A stretch of 64,000 bases of DNA from Methylobacterium sp. C25. GTDB taxonomy: Bacteria; Pseudomonadota; Alphaproteobacteria; Rhizobiales; Beijerinckiaceae. The position numbers and the translations under genes are program-made. Positions 1-9,723 of this stretch are shown one piece after another. A model generated the notes under the pieces. The model was not told the origin of the DNA. It ran no database searches and worked only from the letters and a program-made list of their open reading frames with translations. The stretch lies in the NCBI RefSeq assembly GCF_021352225.1, contig NZ_JAAUVI010000011.1, positions 1 to 64,000 on the forward strand. The letters are read 5' to 3'. Numbering within the stretch: position 1 is the stretch's first letter; every line of letters begins with the position of its first letter.

Positions 1-600
<600 letters not shown>

Positions 601-922
601 CGGTCCAATCAATCCTGAGCGGGGGCGCCCGGAACAAGACCGGGCGCAAGGCGCCGCCCGCTTAGAGGTTTGGCCGGCTTCGATCAAGTGTTGGCGTGTC
701 CGGCATGCTTTCGGACGTCTTGACAGCCGGGCAGACGAGGCGTCTTGCTCCGCGCGCCGAGAGAACCCACCTCGTCGACACGGGGGCGGGTTCTTTCGTT
801 TTGGCGCAGCGATGAACCTGCGCAAGGGCCGGAGGGGATCCGGCAGCCGGGCCGGCCGACGGATCGCGTCGCCGATCCGGAACAGAGCGGTCGCGATGAG
901 ATCGCGAAGCGGAGTGATCGAG
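601..922. other. Divergent intergenic region tuf/asd with one hairpin
   Basis: This 322-bp gap separates the divergent tuf and asd starts and must hold both promoters. I could not assign them with confidence. One imperfect stem-loop is visible at about 763-793 (GAACCC paired with GGGTTC), followed by TTCTTTCGTTTT on the plus strand. It has terminator shape but no plus-strand gene lies upstream of it, so it may be a leader hairpin of asd. No tRNA cloverleaf was recognised. Confidence 0.4.
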
Positions 923-1957
923 ATGGGTTACAAGGTCGCCGTCGTCGGAGCCACGGGCAATGTGGGCCGTGAGATGCTCGACATTCTGGCCGAGCGCGCT
1001 TTCCCGGCCGACGAGGTCGTGGCGCTGGCCTCGCGCCGCAGCCAGGGCCAGGAGGTCTCTTTCGGCGACAAGATTCTCAAGGTCAAAGCGCTCGACACGC
1101 ACGACTTCTCCGATACCGACATCTGCTTGATGTCGGCCGGTGGAGAGACGTCGAAGGAGTGGAGCCCCCGGATCGGCGAGCAGGGCTGCGTCGTCATCGA
1201 TAACTCGTCGGCCTTCCGCTACGATTCGGACGTTCCGCTGATCGTGCCCGAGGTGAATGCCGATGCGATCGCCGGCTTCACCAAGCGCAACATCATCGCC
1301 AACCCGAACTGCTCGACGGCACAGCTCGTGGTCGCGCTCAAGCCGCTGCACGATGCGGCGACGATCAAGCGGGTCGTGGTCTCGACCTACCAGTCCGTCT
1401 CCGGCGCCGGAAAGGATGCGATGGACGAACTCTTCAACCAGACCCGCGCGGTGTTCACCGCCGGCGAGGTGAAGCAGGGCAAGTTCACCAAGCGCATCGC
1501 CTTCAACGTCATCCCGCACATCGATGTGTTCATGGAGGACGGCTACACGAAGGAAGAGTGGAAGATGGTCGCCGAGACCAAGAAGATGCTCGATCCCAAG
1601 ATCAAGCTCACGGCCACCGCCGTGCGCGTGCCGGTCTTCATCGGCCACGCCGAGGCGGTGAACGTCGAGTTCGAGCGTCCGCTCTCCCCCGAGCAGGCCA
1701 CCGAGATCCTGCGCGCGGCCCCCGGCGTGCTCGTGATCGATAAGCGCGAGAACGGCGGCTACATGACTCCGCACGAGGCGGCGGGCGAGGATGCCACCTA
1801 CATCTCCCGCATCCGCGAGGACGCGACCATCGAGAATGGCCTGAACTTCTGGTGCGTCTCGGACAATCTGCGCAAGGGCGCGGCGCTGAACACGATCCAG
1901 ATCGCCGAGGTCCTGATCAACCGCAAGCTCCTGAACCGGGCCAAGCACGCCGCCTGA
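923..1957 (+). CDS. asd: Aspartate-semialdehyde dehydrogenase
   Basis: This enzyme reduces beta-aspartyl phosphate to aspartate semialdehyde with NADPH, the branch point to lysine/diaminopimelate, threonine and methionine; it is cytosolic. The 344-residue protein opens with VAVVGATGNVG (nucleotide-binding GATGNVG at 9-15) and has the catalytic cysteine in NPNCST at C130, both family hallmarks, and the usual length. I start at ATG 923 because the nucleotide-binding strand follows immediately; longer in-frame upstream reading is non-homologous. A very strong hairpin follows the stop, so asd is probably a single-gene unit. Confidence 0.97.
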   Translation: MGYKVAVVGATGNVGREMLDILAERAFPADEVVALASRRSQGQEVSFGDKILKVKALDTHDFSDTDICLMSAGGETSKEWSPRIGEQGCVVIDNSSAFRYDSDVPLIVPEVNADAIAGFTKRNIIANPNCSTAQLVVALKPLHDAATIKRVVVSTYQSVSGAGKDAMDELFNQTRAVFTAGEVKQGKFTKRIAFNVIPHIDVFMEDGYTKEEWKMVAETKKMLDPKIKLTATAVRVPVFIGHAEAVNVEFERPLSPEQATEILRAAPGVLVIDKRENGGYMTPHEAAGEDATYISRIREDATIENGLNFWCVSDNLRKGAALNTIQIAEVLINRKLLNRAKHAA

Positions 1958-1999
1958 CCATCCGGCGGCCGGACAGCCCGGCCGTTTCGAAGACTTTCG

Positions 2000-2042
2000 A
2001 GATCGGCCCGCCGTGCATCCCGCGGCGGGCCGATCTGCGTTT
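2000..2042 (+). terminator. Intrinsic terminator after asd
   Basis: A perfect 14-bp stem (2000-2013 with 2023-2036, AGATCGGCCCGCCG and its complement) closes a 9-base loop and is followed by GCGTTTA. It lies 43 bases after the asd stop. The T-tract is short, as is common in high-GC genomes. Confidence 0.75.
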
Positions 2043-2160
2043 ACCGTGTTCGACTGGCATTCGGCCGGAACAATTCGCGCAGCATCGCTTTTGCCCCGCG
2101 AGGCGGGTTTTCCTGCGCTACGAATCCTTTGGGAGCGGGCGCGACGACTGTGCGACCGCA

Positions 2161-3354
2161 ATGCTTGACGACCAAAATTCGATTCCTGGCGGCGGCAAGT
2201 CCGCTGCCGGGGCAACGCCCGGCGACGCTCGAGCCGAGCGGCCAACCGAGCCCGATCGGCGACCGTCCCCCGAGACGCCCGAGGAGGAGAAGGACGATGG
2301 CTCCAAGGCGGACGCGGAGAAGCAGCCGGGGCTGATCCGCCGGCATCCCTTGCTGATCTTCGTCTCGCTGGTCGCGCTCGTCTTGCTGGGCATCGGCGGC
2401 TTCCTGTATTGGCAGGCCTTCGTCCATCCCTACGAGAGCACCGACGATGCCTTTGTCGATGCTCGCAAATTTACCGTCGCACCCAAGGTCGGCGGCTACG
2501 TCGTCGATGTGCCGGTGACCGACAATCAGCACGTCGAGGCGGGCGCCGTCCTCGCCCAGATCGACAAGCGCGATTACGAGGTCGCCCTGGCTCAGGCACA
2601 GGCTCAGGTCGAATCCGCAGAGGCCTCGATCCAGAACATCCTGGCGCAGATCGAGGGCCAGAAGGCGCAGATCGACGTCGCCAAGGCGCAGGTCGAGACC
2701 TCGAAGGCGGCTCTGCAGTTCGCCAAGGAGGACGCCGACCGCTACCAGACCCTGGCCCAGCGGGGCGCCGGCACCGTCCAGCAGCAGCAATCCACGGCCT
2801 CTACGCTAGAGCAGCGCCAAGCCTCCCTCACCAGCGCCAATGCCAGCGTGGTTGCCGCGCAGAAGCAGATCGGTTCGCTCGATGCGCAGAAGGCCTCCGC
2901 CGAGGCGAGCCTGGCCAATGCGAAGGCCCAGCGCGACCAAGCCAAGCTGAACCTCGGCTACACTACGGTGACCGCCGCCCAGTCCGGGCGCGTCGTTCAG
3001 CTCACCGGCGCGAAGGGCCAGTACGCGCAATCGGGACAGAGCCTGTCGATGTTCGTGCCTGACGACATCTGGGTGACCGCGAACTTCAAGGAGACGCAGA
3101 TCACCGACATGCGACCCGGCCAGCACGTCGATGTCGAGATCGATTCCTATCCGGACCGCAAGATCACCGGGAAGGTCGCCTCGGTCCAGCCAGGCTCCGG
3201 CACCGCCTTCAGCCTGCTGCCTGCGCAGAACGCCACTGGCAATTACGTGAAGGTGACCCAGCGCATCCCGGTCAAGATCATCGTCGACAGATGGCCCGAC
3301 GACGTCGCCATCGGACCCGGCATGTCGGTCATCCCGACCGTGAGGGTTCGGTGA
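2161..3354 (+). CDS. EmrA/HlyD-family efflux membrane-fusion protein
   Basis: This is the periplasmic adaptor that couples an inner-membrane exporter to an outer-membrane channel. The 397-residue protein has a charged cytoplasmic N-terminus, one membrane segment (LLIFVSLVALVLLGIGGFLY, about residues 60-80) and then the EmrA signature YESTDDAFVDA. A biotinyl-lipoyl-like half motif, a long Ala/Gln-rich coiled-coil hairpin and a C-terminal beta barrel with DMRPGQHVDVEID follow. ATG 2161 is chosen because the in-frame sequence upstream crosses the asd terminator. The stop overlaps the next gene's GTG start by 4 bases, so the two are translationally coupled. The exported substrate cannot be inferred; no local regulator is adjacent. 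Confidence 0.9.
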   Translation: MLDDQNSIPGGGKSAAGATPGDARAERPTEPDRRPSPETPEEEKDDGSKADAEKQPGLIRRHPLLIFVSLVALVLLGIGGFLYWQAFVHPYESTDDAFVDARKFTVAPKVGGYVVDVPVTDNQHVEAGAVLAQIDKRDYEVALAQAQAQVESAEASIQNILAQIEGQKAQIDVAKAQVETSKAALQFAKEDADRYQTLAQRGAGTVQQQQSTASTLEQRQASLTSANASVVAAQKQIGSLDAQKASAEASLANAKAQRDQAKLNLGYTTVTAAQSGRVVQLTGAKGQYAQSGQSLSMFVPDDIWVTANFKETQITDMRPGQHVDVEIDSYPDRKITGKVASVQPGSGTAFSLLPAQNATGNYVKVTQRIPVKIIVDRWPDDVAIGPGMSVIPTVRVR

Positions 3355-4958
3355 GCGCGCAGAGCGGCGCTCCCAAGGACTTCTCGTCGAGCGCACCGGG
3401 CGGCCACAATCCGTGGGCCGTCGCCGTCGTGGTGGCGCTGGCGACCTTCATGGAGGTGCTCGACACCACCATCGCCAACGTGGCGCTGCGCTACATCTCG
3501 GGGGGGCTGGCGGTCGGCCCGGACGAATCCGCCTGGGTGGTCACGACCTATCTCGTGGCCAACGCGATCACGCTGACGGCTTCCAGCTTCCTGGCCAAGC
3601 GCTACGGCCGCAAGATGTTCTTCATGTGGAGCGTGGGCCTCTTCACCGTTTCGTCGGTGCTCTGCGGCTTCGCCTGGAGCCTCGAATCCCTGCTTTTCTT
3701 CCGCGTGCTGCAGGGGCTCGGCGGCGGCGGCATGGCGCCACTCGCGCAGTCGATCCTGGCGGATTCGTTTCCACCGGAGAAGCGGGGGCAAGCCTTCGCT
3801 CTCTACGGCATCTCGGTGGTCGTGGCGCCAGTGATCGGGCCGACGCTCGGAGGCTGGCTGTCCGATAACCTGTCCTGGCACTGGTGCTTTCTGATCAACG
3901 GTCCCGTCGGCGTGATCGCGCTCGGGTTGATGCACATGCTCCTGCACGATTCCGACGCGGCTATCGCCGAGCGGAAGGAGCTGCGCCGCAAGGGCGTCCG
4001 TTTCGACGTGGTCGGATTCCTGCTGGTGGCGACCTTCCTCGGTGCGCTGGAAGTCGTGCTCGACGAAGGACAGCGGAAGGACTGGTTCGGCTCGAACCTG
4101 ATCATCGGCTTCGCCATCCTGGCCGCGGTCAGCTTCGTCGCGATGATCCCCTGGCTCCTGAAGCAGGAGAACCCGGCGGTGGATCTGCGGCTGATCGGCC
4201 AGCGCCAGTTCGGCTCGTGCTTCCTGGTCATGCTGGCGGTCGGCGCGATCCTGATTGCGACCACGCAATTCATCCCTCAGATCACGCAGACCTATTACGG
4301 GTATACCGCGACCCTGTCCGGCGTGCTGCTGCTGCCCGGGGGGATCGTCACCGTGATGGCGATGGCGGCCGCCGGGCGCCTCTCGGCTGTGGTGCAGCCG
4401 AAATACATGATCATGGGCGGCTCGCTGATCATCTTCGCCGGCCTCTACGACCTGACGCGGCTCGATGGCAGCTCGACCTTCGGCTATTTCGCGCTCTCGC
4501 GCGTCTTCATCGGCGCGGGTCTGCCGTTCCTGTTTCTGTCGATCACCGCGGCCTCTTACGAGGGCATCGCGAAATCGCAGACAGATCAGGCCTCGGCGCT
4601 GATCAACGTCGCCCGCAATGTCGGCGGCTCGATGGGCGTATCGCTGGCGCAGAACGTCCTGGCCTACCGCCAGCAGTTCCACCAGAGCCGGATCGGCGAG
4701 GCGGTCGATTCGACCAGCCCCGCCTATCGGGAGACGCTGCGCGCTGCGACGCAGTATTTTTCGGAGCACGGCTATGCCGGGCCGGATGCCCAGAACCAGG
4801 CCATCGCCTGGATCGGCCAGCAGGTCGACACCCAGTCGGCCTACTGGGCCTATATCGACGTGTTCTGGGTGCTAGCGCTGATGGCGCTCTGCGCCATTCC
4901 GCTGGCGATGCTCCTGAAGACGGTAAAGCTCGGGGGCGGCGCCCCCGCAGCTCACTGA
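3351..4958 (+). CDS. EmrB/QacA-type DHA2 major facilitator exporter
   Basis: This is a proton-driven drug/organic-compound exporter of the 14-TM DHA2 family, in the inner membrane. The 535-residue protein shows the DHA2 motif LDTTIANVALRYI in TM1, the motif-A-like RYGRK loop, and motif C in VVVAPVIGPTLGGWL within TM5. It starts with GTG at 3351, overlapping the adaptor stop. The 3' end overlaps the convergent transglycosylase by 7 bases. The adaptor plus DHA2 exporter form a standard EmrAB tripartite pump that borrows an outer-membrane TolC-like protein encoded elsewhere. Confidence 0.93.
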   Translation: MSAQSGAPKDFSSSAPGGHNPWAVAVVVALATFMEVLDTTIANVALRYISGGLAVGPDESAWVVTTYLVANAITLTASSFLAKRYGRKMFFMWSVGLFTVSSVLCGFAWSLESLLFFRVLQGLGGGGMAPLAQSILADSFPPEKRGQAFALYGISVVVAPVIGPTLGGWLSDNLSWHWCFLINGPVGVIALGLMHMLLHDSDAAIAERKELRRKGVRFDVVGFLLVATFLGALEVVLDEGQRKDWFGSNLIIGFAILAAVSFVAMIPWLLKQENPAVDLRLIGQRQFGSCFLVMLAVGAILIATTQFIPQITQTYYGYTATLSGVLLLPGGIVTVMAMAAAGRLSAVVQPKYMIMGGSLIIFAGLYDLTRLDGSSTFGYFALSRVFIGAGLPFLFLSITAASYEGIAKSQTDQASALINVARNVGGSMGVSLAQNVLAYRQQFHQSRIGEAVDSTSPAYRETLRAATQYFSEHGYAGPDAQNQAIAWIGQQVDTQSAYWAYIDVFWVLALMALCAIPLAMLLKTVKLGGGAPAAH

Positions 4959-6085
4959 ATCGACGGCGCCACCGACGGCGGGACGATGTCGTCCTTCAGA
5001 CGAAGGCGCGCGTCGAGCACGGGGCGTTCGTCGCCGTGCTCCTGGTCAGCGATCTCGGATTCCTGGGTGATCATGTCGGTGATCGCCTGGAACTGGCTCA
5101 TGCGCTTGTCGATCATGCCGCCGAGCCGCTCGTGCACCTCGGCCACGGTCAGGCTGCGCTTCTTGCCGCCATCCTTGGCCGTAAAGATGCCGCGATTGGC
5201 CCGCGCGGCCCGGCCGAAGGCGGACTGGGCGTTGCGCTCGGGCGCCTCGGCGCTGAGCGACAAGAACTTGCCGGCGCTCGCGGTGCCGAGGAAATGGGCG
5301 ATGTAGAGCTCGGTGGTCTTGAGCTCGCGCCCGAGACGGCCCTCGATGCGGGCGCGGTCGCGCTTGATCATCTCGCCTGCCATCAGGCCAGAGACGAAGG
5401 GATCGTTACGCAGCGCGAGCACGCGCTTGCGCATCGCCTCGTCCGCAATGCCGATCGCGCCGCCGTGGCCCTTGATCGCGGCAGCCTCGGCCACCAGCCC
5501 GTGGCGGGCGCCATAGTCGCGGACCATCTCAAGCCAGGTTCCGGTCACGAACTGGAACAGTCCCTGTGCCGACGAAGCCGTCGACTTCACGTCGGTGTCG
5601 AAGCTCGATTCCTTGTCTGCGAGCGCCATCATGTAGGCCGGATCGACGCCGGTCGCTTCCGAAGCACGCAGGATCGTCTCGGCCAATGGGCGCGGCACGC
5701 TGGTCGTGCCGAAGCGAAGCGTATCGGCGTCCGGCTGCGGCGCGGGCGGGCTCGCGGGGTCGCCCGCCATCACGCCTTGCGTCACGCTGTCGCCGGCGGC
5801 GAGCCGGGTGGCGCCCCAATCGGACGGCCGGCTGGCGCCGGGCAGCTCCATGGGCGTGCCGCCGAGGCTCGTGCCGGCGTGTGCCTGTGCCATCGGCAGG
5901 CCTGCTCCGAGCGCGAGACCGATCGCGAACGTCGCGGAGAGACTGCGCTTCAGGACCTGTCGTGATGACGGGTTTCGGGTCGTAAGCGGGTTTGCCGCCT
6001 TGGTGTTGTTGACAACGATCGACTCAATACGCACGAGTCGGCTCACGTCGTCGGCGCAAGGCGCCGGCTCCGGGTAAGCCCCCAT
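4952..6085 (-). CDS. Exported lytic transglycosylase (SLT domain)
   Basis: This enzyme cleaves the MurNAc-GlcNAc bond of peptidoglycan non-hydrolytically in the periplasm. The SLT fold begins around residue 145 (GVDPAYMMALADKESSFD). E159 in KESSF is the expected catalytic acid, followed by AQGLFQF, the second family motif. A hydrophobic leader lies at residues 47-70 (SLSATFAIGLALGAGLP, then AQAHA). The N-terminus is therefore unusually long (about 45 residues ahead of the leader), so a later non-ATG start is possible; ATG 6085 is the only ATG near. The C-terminal 150 residues are helical and unassigned. 377 residues. Confidence 0.85.
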   Translation of the reverse strand: MGAYPEPAPCADDVSRLVRIESIVVNNTKAANPLTTRNPSSRQVLKRSLSATFAIGLALGAGLPMAQAHAGTSLGGTPMELPGASRPSDWGATRLAAGDSVTQGVMAGDPASPPAPQPDADTLRFGTTSVPRPLAETILRASEATGVDPAYMMALADKESSFDTDVKSTASSAQGLFQFVTGTWLEMVRDYGARHGLVAEAAAIKGHGGAIGIADEAMRKRVLALRNDPFVSGLMAGEMIKRDRARIEGRLGRELKTTELYIAHFLGTASAGKFLSLSAEAPERNAQSAFGRAARANRGIFTAKDGGKKRSLTVAEVHERLGGMIDKRMSQFQAITDMITQESEIADQEHGDERPVLDARLRLKDDIVPPSVAPSIQ

Positions 6086-6396
6086 CAAACTTCCTTTTGT
6101 CGTGCCGCGGCGTTCTAGGGCGCGGCTTCGCGTTGGTGGCGAGGGTGTCGCCGTCGGGTGTGACGACAATTCGACCAGCCCGTGATCCCAACGTGGCGGC
6201 CTTAACACCGCGTTAAGGCATTGTTTTCACGAATTATTAACCAATGCGTCGGCGCCCAGTCAGCCCCCGTTCACGCAAAACATGGCACCCCTGCCTTGGA
6301 ACAGTCCCCTGGAGACCCAGTTGTTACGGGCCTGGGGGCCGACTACTGCGAAGCCATCCGAGCCCACTGCGCGATTCAACAGAGAGTTCTTCCCCG
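6086..6396. promoter_or_regulatory. Divergent promoter region: transglycosylase / ino1 cluster
   Basis: This 311-bp gap lies between the divergent transglycosylase and ino1 starts, so it should carry the promoter of the whole inositol/YcaO cluster. An AT-rich patch at about 6208-6243 (containing TTAAGG, GTTTTC and ATTATTAACC) stands out in otherwise GC-rich DNA and is the likeliest promoter area. No clear operator palindrome or riboswitch fold was recognised. Confidence 0.4.
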
Positions 6397-7587
6397 ATGA
6401 GTATGCAGACCGGTCGCCGCGTCGGCGTCGCGTTCGTTGGCATGGGTGGCGCCGTTGCCACCACCGCCATCGCCGGCATCGAGATGATCAAGTCCGGATC
6501 GAACCGGCTCGACGGCCTGCCTCTCGCCGGTGTCTCGGTCCAGGGCATGACCGACTACAAGGACCTCGTCTTCGGCGGCTGGGACCTGAACGGCGACGAC
6601 CTCGCCTCCGCGGCGACCGGGCACGGCGTGCTCACGCAGCAGGACATCGAGAATGGCGCCCAGGTGCTCAAGGGCATCACGCCCTGGCCGGCTGTCGGCA
6701 GCGCGAAGTTCTGCAAGAATATCGACGGCGGTAACCGCATCGTCGCCAAGGACCATCGCGAGACGGTCTCGATCATCGCCAACGACCTCAAGCGCTTCCG
6801 ACAGGAGAGCAACCTCGACGAAGTCGTGGTGATCAACCTCGCCTCCACCGAGCGCTGGCCCGACCTCACCGCGGCCGTGCTGAACTCGACGGAGGCCTTC
6901 GAGAAGGGTCTCGACAGCGACGACGAGTCGATCTCGCCGGCAATGTTGTATGCCTATGCGGCGATTAAGAGCGGTGTGCCCTACGGCAACTTCACGCCGA
7001 GCGTCGCCGCCGACGTGCCGGCGCTCCTGGATCTCGCTCGCGAGATGGGCGTCCCCGTCGCCGGCAAGGACGGCAAGACCGGCCAGACCATGATGAAGAC
7101 CGTGCTGGCGCCGGCACTGAAGGCCCGCGCGCTACACGTAGACGGCTGGTTCTCGACGAACATCCTCGGCAACCGCGACGGTCTCGCCCTGAACGACCCG
7201 TCCTCGCTGCAGTCGAAGATCAACACCAAGGGCACGGTGCTCGACTCGATCCTCGGCTACCCGGTCGAGGACCACCTTGTGCACATCCACTATTACCGCC
7301 CGCGCGGCGACGACAAAGAAGCCTGGGACAACATCGACGTCACCGGCTTCATGGGTCAGCGCATGCAGATCAAGGTGAACTTCCTCTGCAAGGACTCGAT
7401 CCTGGCCGCTCCGCTCGTCATCGAGATCGCTCGCGTTCTCGACCTCGCCAAGCAGCGTGGCGAAGGTGGCGCGCAGGAGCAGCTCTCGAGCTTCTTCAAG
7501 GCACCGATGGTCAAGAACGGTGCGGGTCCGGTGCACGATTTCGGCAAGCAGCAGAAGATGCTGCTCGACTGGCTCGGCACGAACTGA
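6397..7587 (+). CDS. ino1: myo-Inositol-1-phosphate synthase family protein
   Basis: The family converts glucose-6-phosphate to 1L-myo-inositol-1-phosphate with bound NAD, in the cytosol. The 396-residue protein has the dinucleotide-binding loop VGMGGAV (residues 14-20), the conserved stretch AGKDGKTGQT (about 222-231, containing catalytic-type lysines), and a C-terminal NILGNRDG and SILGYPVEDH region typical of Ino1. ATG 6397 gives MSMQTGRRVGVAFVG and leads directly into the first strand. Free inositol synthesis is unusual for alphaproteobacteria, and this gene heads an eight-gene set whose members mostly overlap by 4 bases. The product is therefore probably consumed by the pathway encoded downstream rather than used as a general osmolyte. 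Confidence 0.9.
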   Translation: MSMQTGRRVGVAFVGMGGAVATTAIAGIEMIKSGSNRLDGLPLAGVSVQGMTDYKDLVFGGWDLNGDDLASAATGHGVLTQQDIENGAQVLKGITPWPAVGSAKFCKNIDGGNRIVAKDHRETVSIIANDLKRFRQESNLDEVVVINLASTERWPDLTAAVLNSTEAFEKGLDSDDESISPAMLYAYAAIKSGVPYGNFTPSVAADVPALLDLAREMGVPVAGKDGKTGQTMMKTVLAPALKARALHVDGWFSTNILGNRDGLALNDPSSLQSKINTKGTVLDSILGYPVEDHLVHIHYYRPRGDDKEAWDNIDVTGFMGQRMQIKVNFLCKDSILAAPLVIEIARVLDLAKQRGEGGAQEQLSSFFKAPMVKNGAGPVHDFGKQQKMLLDWLGTN

Positions 7588-8507
7588 TGTCGGCCCAGGG
7601 CACGGCTGCCGCCGCGCCCCTCCCCCTTCGCGAACTTCTCGTCGAACTCGGCGATCTCAAGCGCGTCCGCTCTGCGGGCCGCCGGGGATCGATCGCCGAG
7701 CGACTTTTTGCGCAGGGCTGGGGAGCGCTGACGGGTGGGGCTTCGCCGGAGACGGTGGCTCTTCAGGTCACCGCGAACGCCCTGGCGGCCACCCGGCTGT
7801 GCGACATCGACGGTGCGTTTCTCGCCGCGGCCGGACTCGATGACGAGCAGGCCTCAGCCATTCTGGTGGCCGGTTTCGATGCTGTCACAGATCAGGTCGA
7901 GCCTGAGTTGCGCGCTCGACTTCGCGCCCATCTGCAGCCACCGATCGCGTCGCTTCCGGTCGGTCAGCTGCCTGACTTCGTCGCGGCACAGGCGCAGCAG
8001 CCGCGGGCGGGCGTGACCTGTCCGGGCAAGCCGCGCATCCTGCTGGAGCCGCCGGAGAACCATGCCGAGCACTGCCTGGTCGTGGCGGTCTACGGCGTCG
8101 TGCTCAGCCCGTTCTATCGGGCTGATCCGGCTGTGGTCTTTCTCGCGGCCATGGCTCACCACTTTCACAATGCATTGATGCCCGATGCTGGCTTCACCGG
8201 TGAGATGCTGCTCGGCGATCATCTCTGGCCGATCGTGGAACGCTGCTCGGAGCGCGCCCTGAACGAGCTCGAGCCGAGTCTGCGCGAGACCGTGCGACTT
8301 GCGCGCGCCGTCCTGCCCGACGACGCGACGGCCGAGGGCCGCGCCTTCCACGCCGCCGATTCCATCGACCGCGTGCTGCAGATCGCGCAGCACCTGCGCG
8401 CCGCCTCGCTGACCATGGACACGGTGCTGGGCGACATGGAGCTGGTCCATGCCGGTCCCGTGAAGGATTTCCAGGATCGGGTACTCAGGGACATGCAGAT
8501 CCCGTGA
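7587..8507 (+). CDS. HD-domain-like protein with altered metal motif
   Basis: The exact function is unknown. Residues 157-270 look like an HD-superfamily fold of the YfbR type: ENHAEHC (H162), then the place of the canonical HD pair in AAMAHHFHNA (H191-H192), then GDH (D211) and HAADSID (D258, D261). The aspartate of the HD pair is replaced by histidine, which is odd for a phosphohydrolase. HD folds also include the di-iron oxygenases MIOX and PhnZ. Beside an inositol-phosphate synthase, either an inositol phosphatase or an inositol-type oxygenase would make sense; both are inference. The N-terminal 150 residues are not recognised. The ATG overlaps the ino1 stop by 1 base, indicating coupling. 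306 residues. Confidence 0.7.
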   Translation: MSAQGTAAAAPLPLRELLVELGDLKRVRSAGRRGSIAERLFAQGWGALTGGASPETVALQVTANALAATRLCDIDGAFLAAAGLDDEQASAILVAGFDAVTDQVEPELRARLRAHLQPPIASLPVGQLPDFVAAQAQQPRAGVTCPGKPRILLEPPENHAEHCLVVAVYGVVLSPFYRADPAVVFLAAMAHHFHNALMPDAGFTGEMLLGDHLWPIVERCSERALNELEPSLRETVRLARAVLPDDATAEGRAFHAADSIDRVLQIAQHLRAASLTMDTVLGDMELVHAGPVKDFQDRVLRDMQIP

Positions 8508-8538
8508 AGTCCGGTCCTCGCTGCCCTATCATCCGGTC

Positions 8539-9723
8539 ATGATACCGTTCGATCTCATTTCGCCCGAGACCGGAAATCCGCTCGAAGCCGACGGGGCCAA
8601 TGTCCTGCGCGACGCCGAGACTGGCCAGCGGTGGCCGGTGCTCGACGGGATTCCCTACCTACGCACCAACCGCGGCGAACTGATCGCCGCGACGCTTACG
8701 CGTCTCGATGCGGGCGAGACTGAAGCGGCTTTGGTCGGCTTGCTCGCCGATCAGGACGATTGGTGGAACGGGCCGCCCGCCGACCCGGAGGCTTTGCGGG
8801 CTCTCGTCGCGAACCGAGATACCGCGACCCTGCGCGATGCCGTGGACGGCCTCGGCTGGGGGCGCGTCGGCGACTACTTCGTCAACCGCTGGAGCGACCC
8901 GACCTACCTCGCCGGGCTCACCTTGCTCGAAGCGCACTGGAACGAGCCCGCCTGTGCCTTCGAGCTCGCCTGCGGCATCGGGCACTACCTACGCGAGATG
9001 CAGGCGCGCGGCGTGAAGGTCGCTGGCGCCGACGTGGTCTTCGCCAAGCTCTGGGTCGCGCGCCATTGGGTCGTCGCCAAAGAGGCACAGCTCATTTGCT
9101 TCGACGCCTCCTCGCCGCATTGGCCCATTGCCGAGGCACCCGTCGACCTCGTGCTGTGTAACGACGCCTTCTACTTCCTCGACGACAAGGCCGATATTCT
9201 GGCAAACCTGCGCAAGACGGCCGGCGAGGATGGCTGGCTGGCTGTGAGCCACATCCACAACAGCGACTGCCCCGGCTACTCCGCCGGGAAGGCGGTGACG
9301 GCGGCCGACATCGAAGAGCTATTTCCCGACGCGCTCGTCTACGATGATGCCGAACTCACCCGGGCACTCGTCGAGGCCCGCGCCCCAACGCCGCGCTCTC
9401 CGCACGAGATCAAGACGTGCGAGGCCTTCTCGCTGGTGGCCGGCCCAGGCATGCGCCCCGCCCCGCGCTCCGTGGTCGACGGCATCACCTTGCCACTGGC
9501 CGGAACGGCTCTGCGGCTGAACCCGCTCTACAAGGTCGACCTCAGCGGAGCCTACGCCATACGCTGGCCTTCCGAGCGCTACGCGGCGGAATACGCCGAG
9601 CGGGTAACCTATCCGCTGCATTCCGATGGTCCGAAATCGCTAGAATGGCAGGGTGGATCTCAGACGCCGGTCGCCGAGCGGGTGCGTCGGCGCGAGTACG
9701 TCGACCTGCCGGAGCGCTGGTGA
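8539..9723 (+). CDS. SAM-dependent methyltransferase with Trm112-like N-terminus
   Basis: The N-terminal 45 residues (MIPFDLISPETGNPL through DGIPYLR) resemble a Trm112/YcaR-type zinc-ribbon fold from which the cysteines have been lost. Around residue 140 a class I methyltransferase motif follows, FELACGIGHYLREM (motif I ELACGIG), then the DLVLCNDAFYFLDD post-motif. The last 120 residues are unlike standard methyltransferases and may hold a substrate-binding domain. 394 residues, 31 bases after the HD-like gene, its stop overlapping the next start by 1 base. In this cluster it probably methylates the sugar, cyclitol or nitrogenous intermediate; the acceptor is unknown. Confidence 0.8.
   Translation: MIPFDLISPETGNPLEADGANVLRDAETGQRWPVLDGIPYLRTNRGELIAATLTRLDAGETEAALVGLLADQDDWWNGPPADPEALRALVANRDTATLRDAVDGLGWGRVGDYFVNRWSDPTYLAGLTLLEAHWNEPACAFELACGIGHYLREMQARGVKVAGADVVFAKLWVARHWVVAKEAQLICFDASSPHWPIAEAPVDLVLCNDAFYFLDDKADILANLRKTAGEDGWLAVSHIHNSDCPGYSAGKAVTAADIEELFPDALVYDDAELTRALVEARAPTPRSPHEIKTCEAFSLVAGPGMRPAPRSVVDGITLPLAGTALRLNPLYKVDLSGAYAIRWPSERYAAEYAERVTYPLHSDGPKSLEWQGGSQTPVAERVRRREYVDLPERW

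Noticed and set aside
662..2245. 527-residue minus-strand frame opposite asd
   Set aside because: High-GC genomes give long antisense frames; composition is Arg/Ala/Gly-rich with no motif, and it covers the real asd gene.
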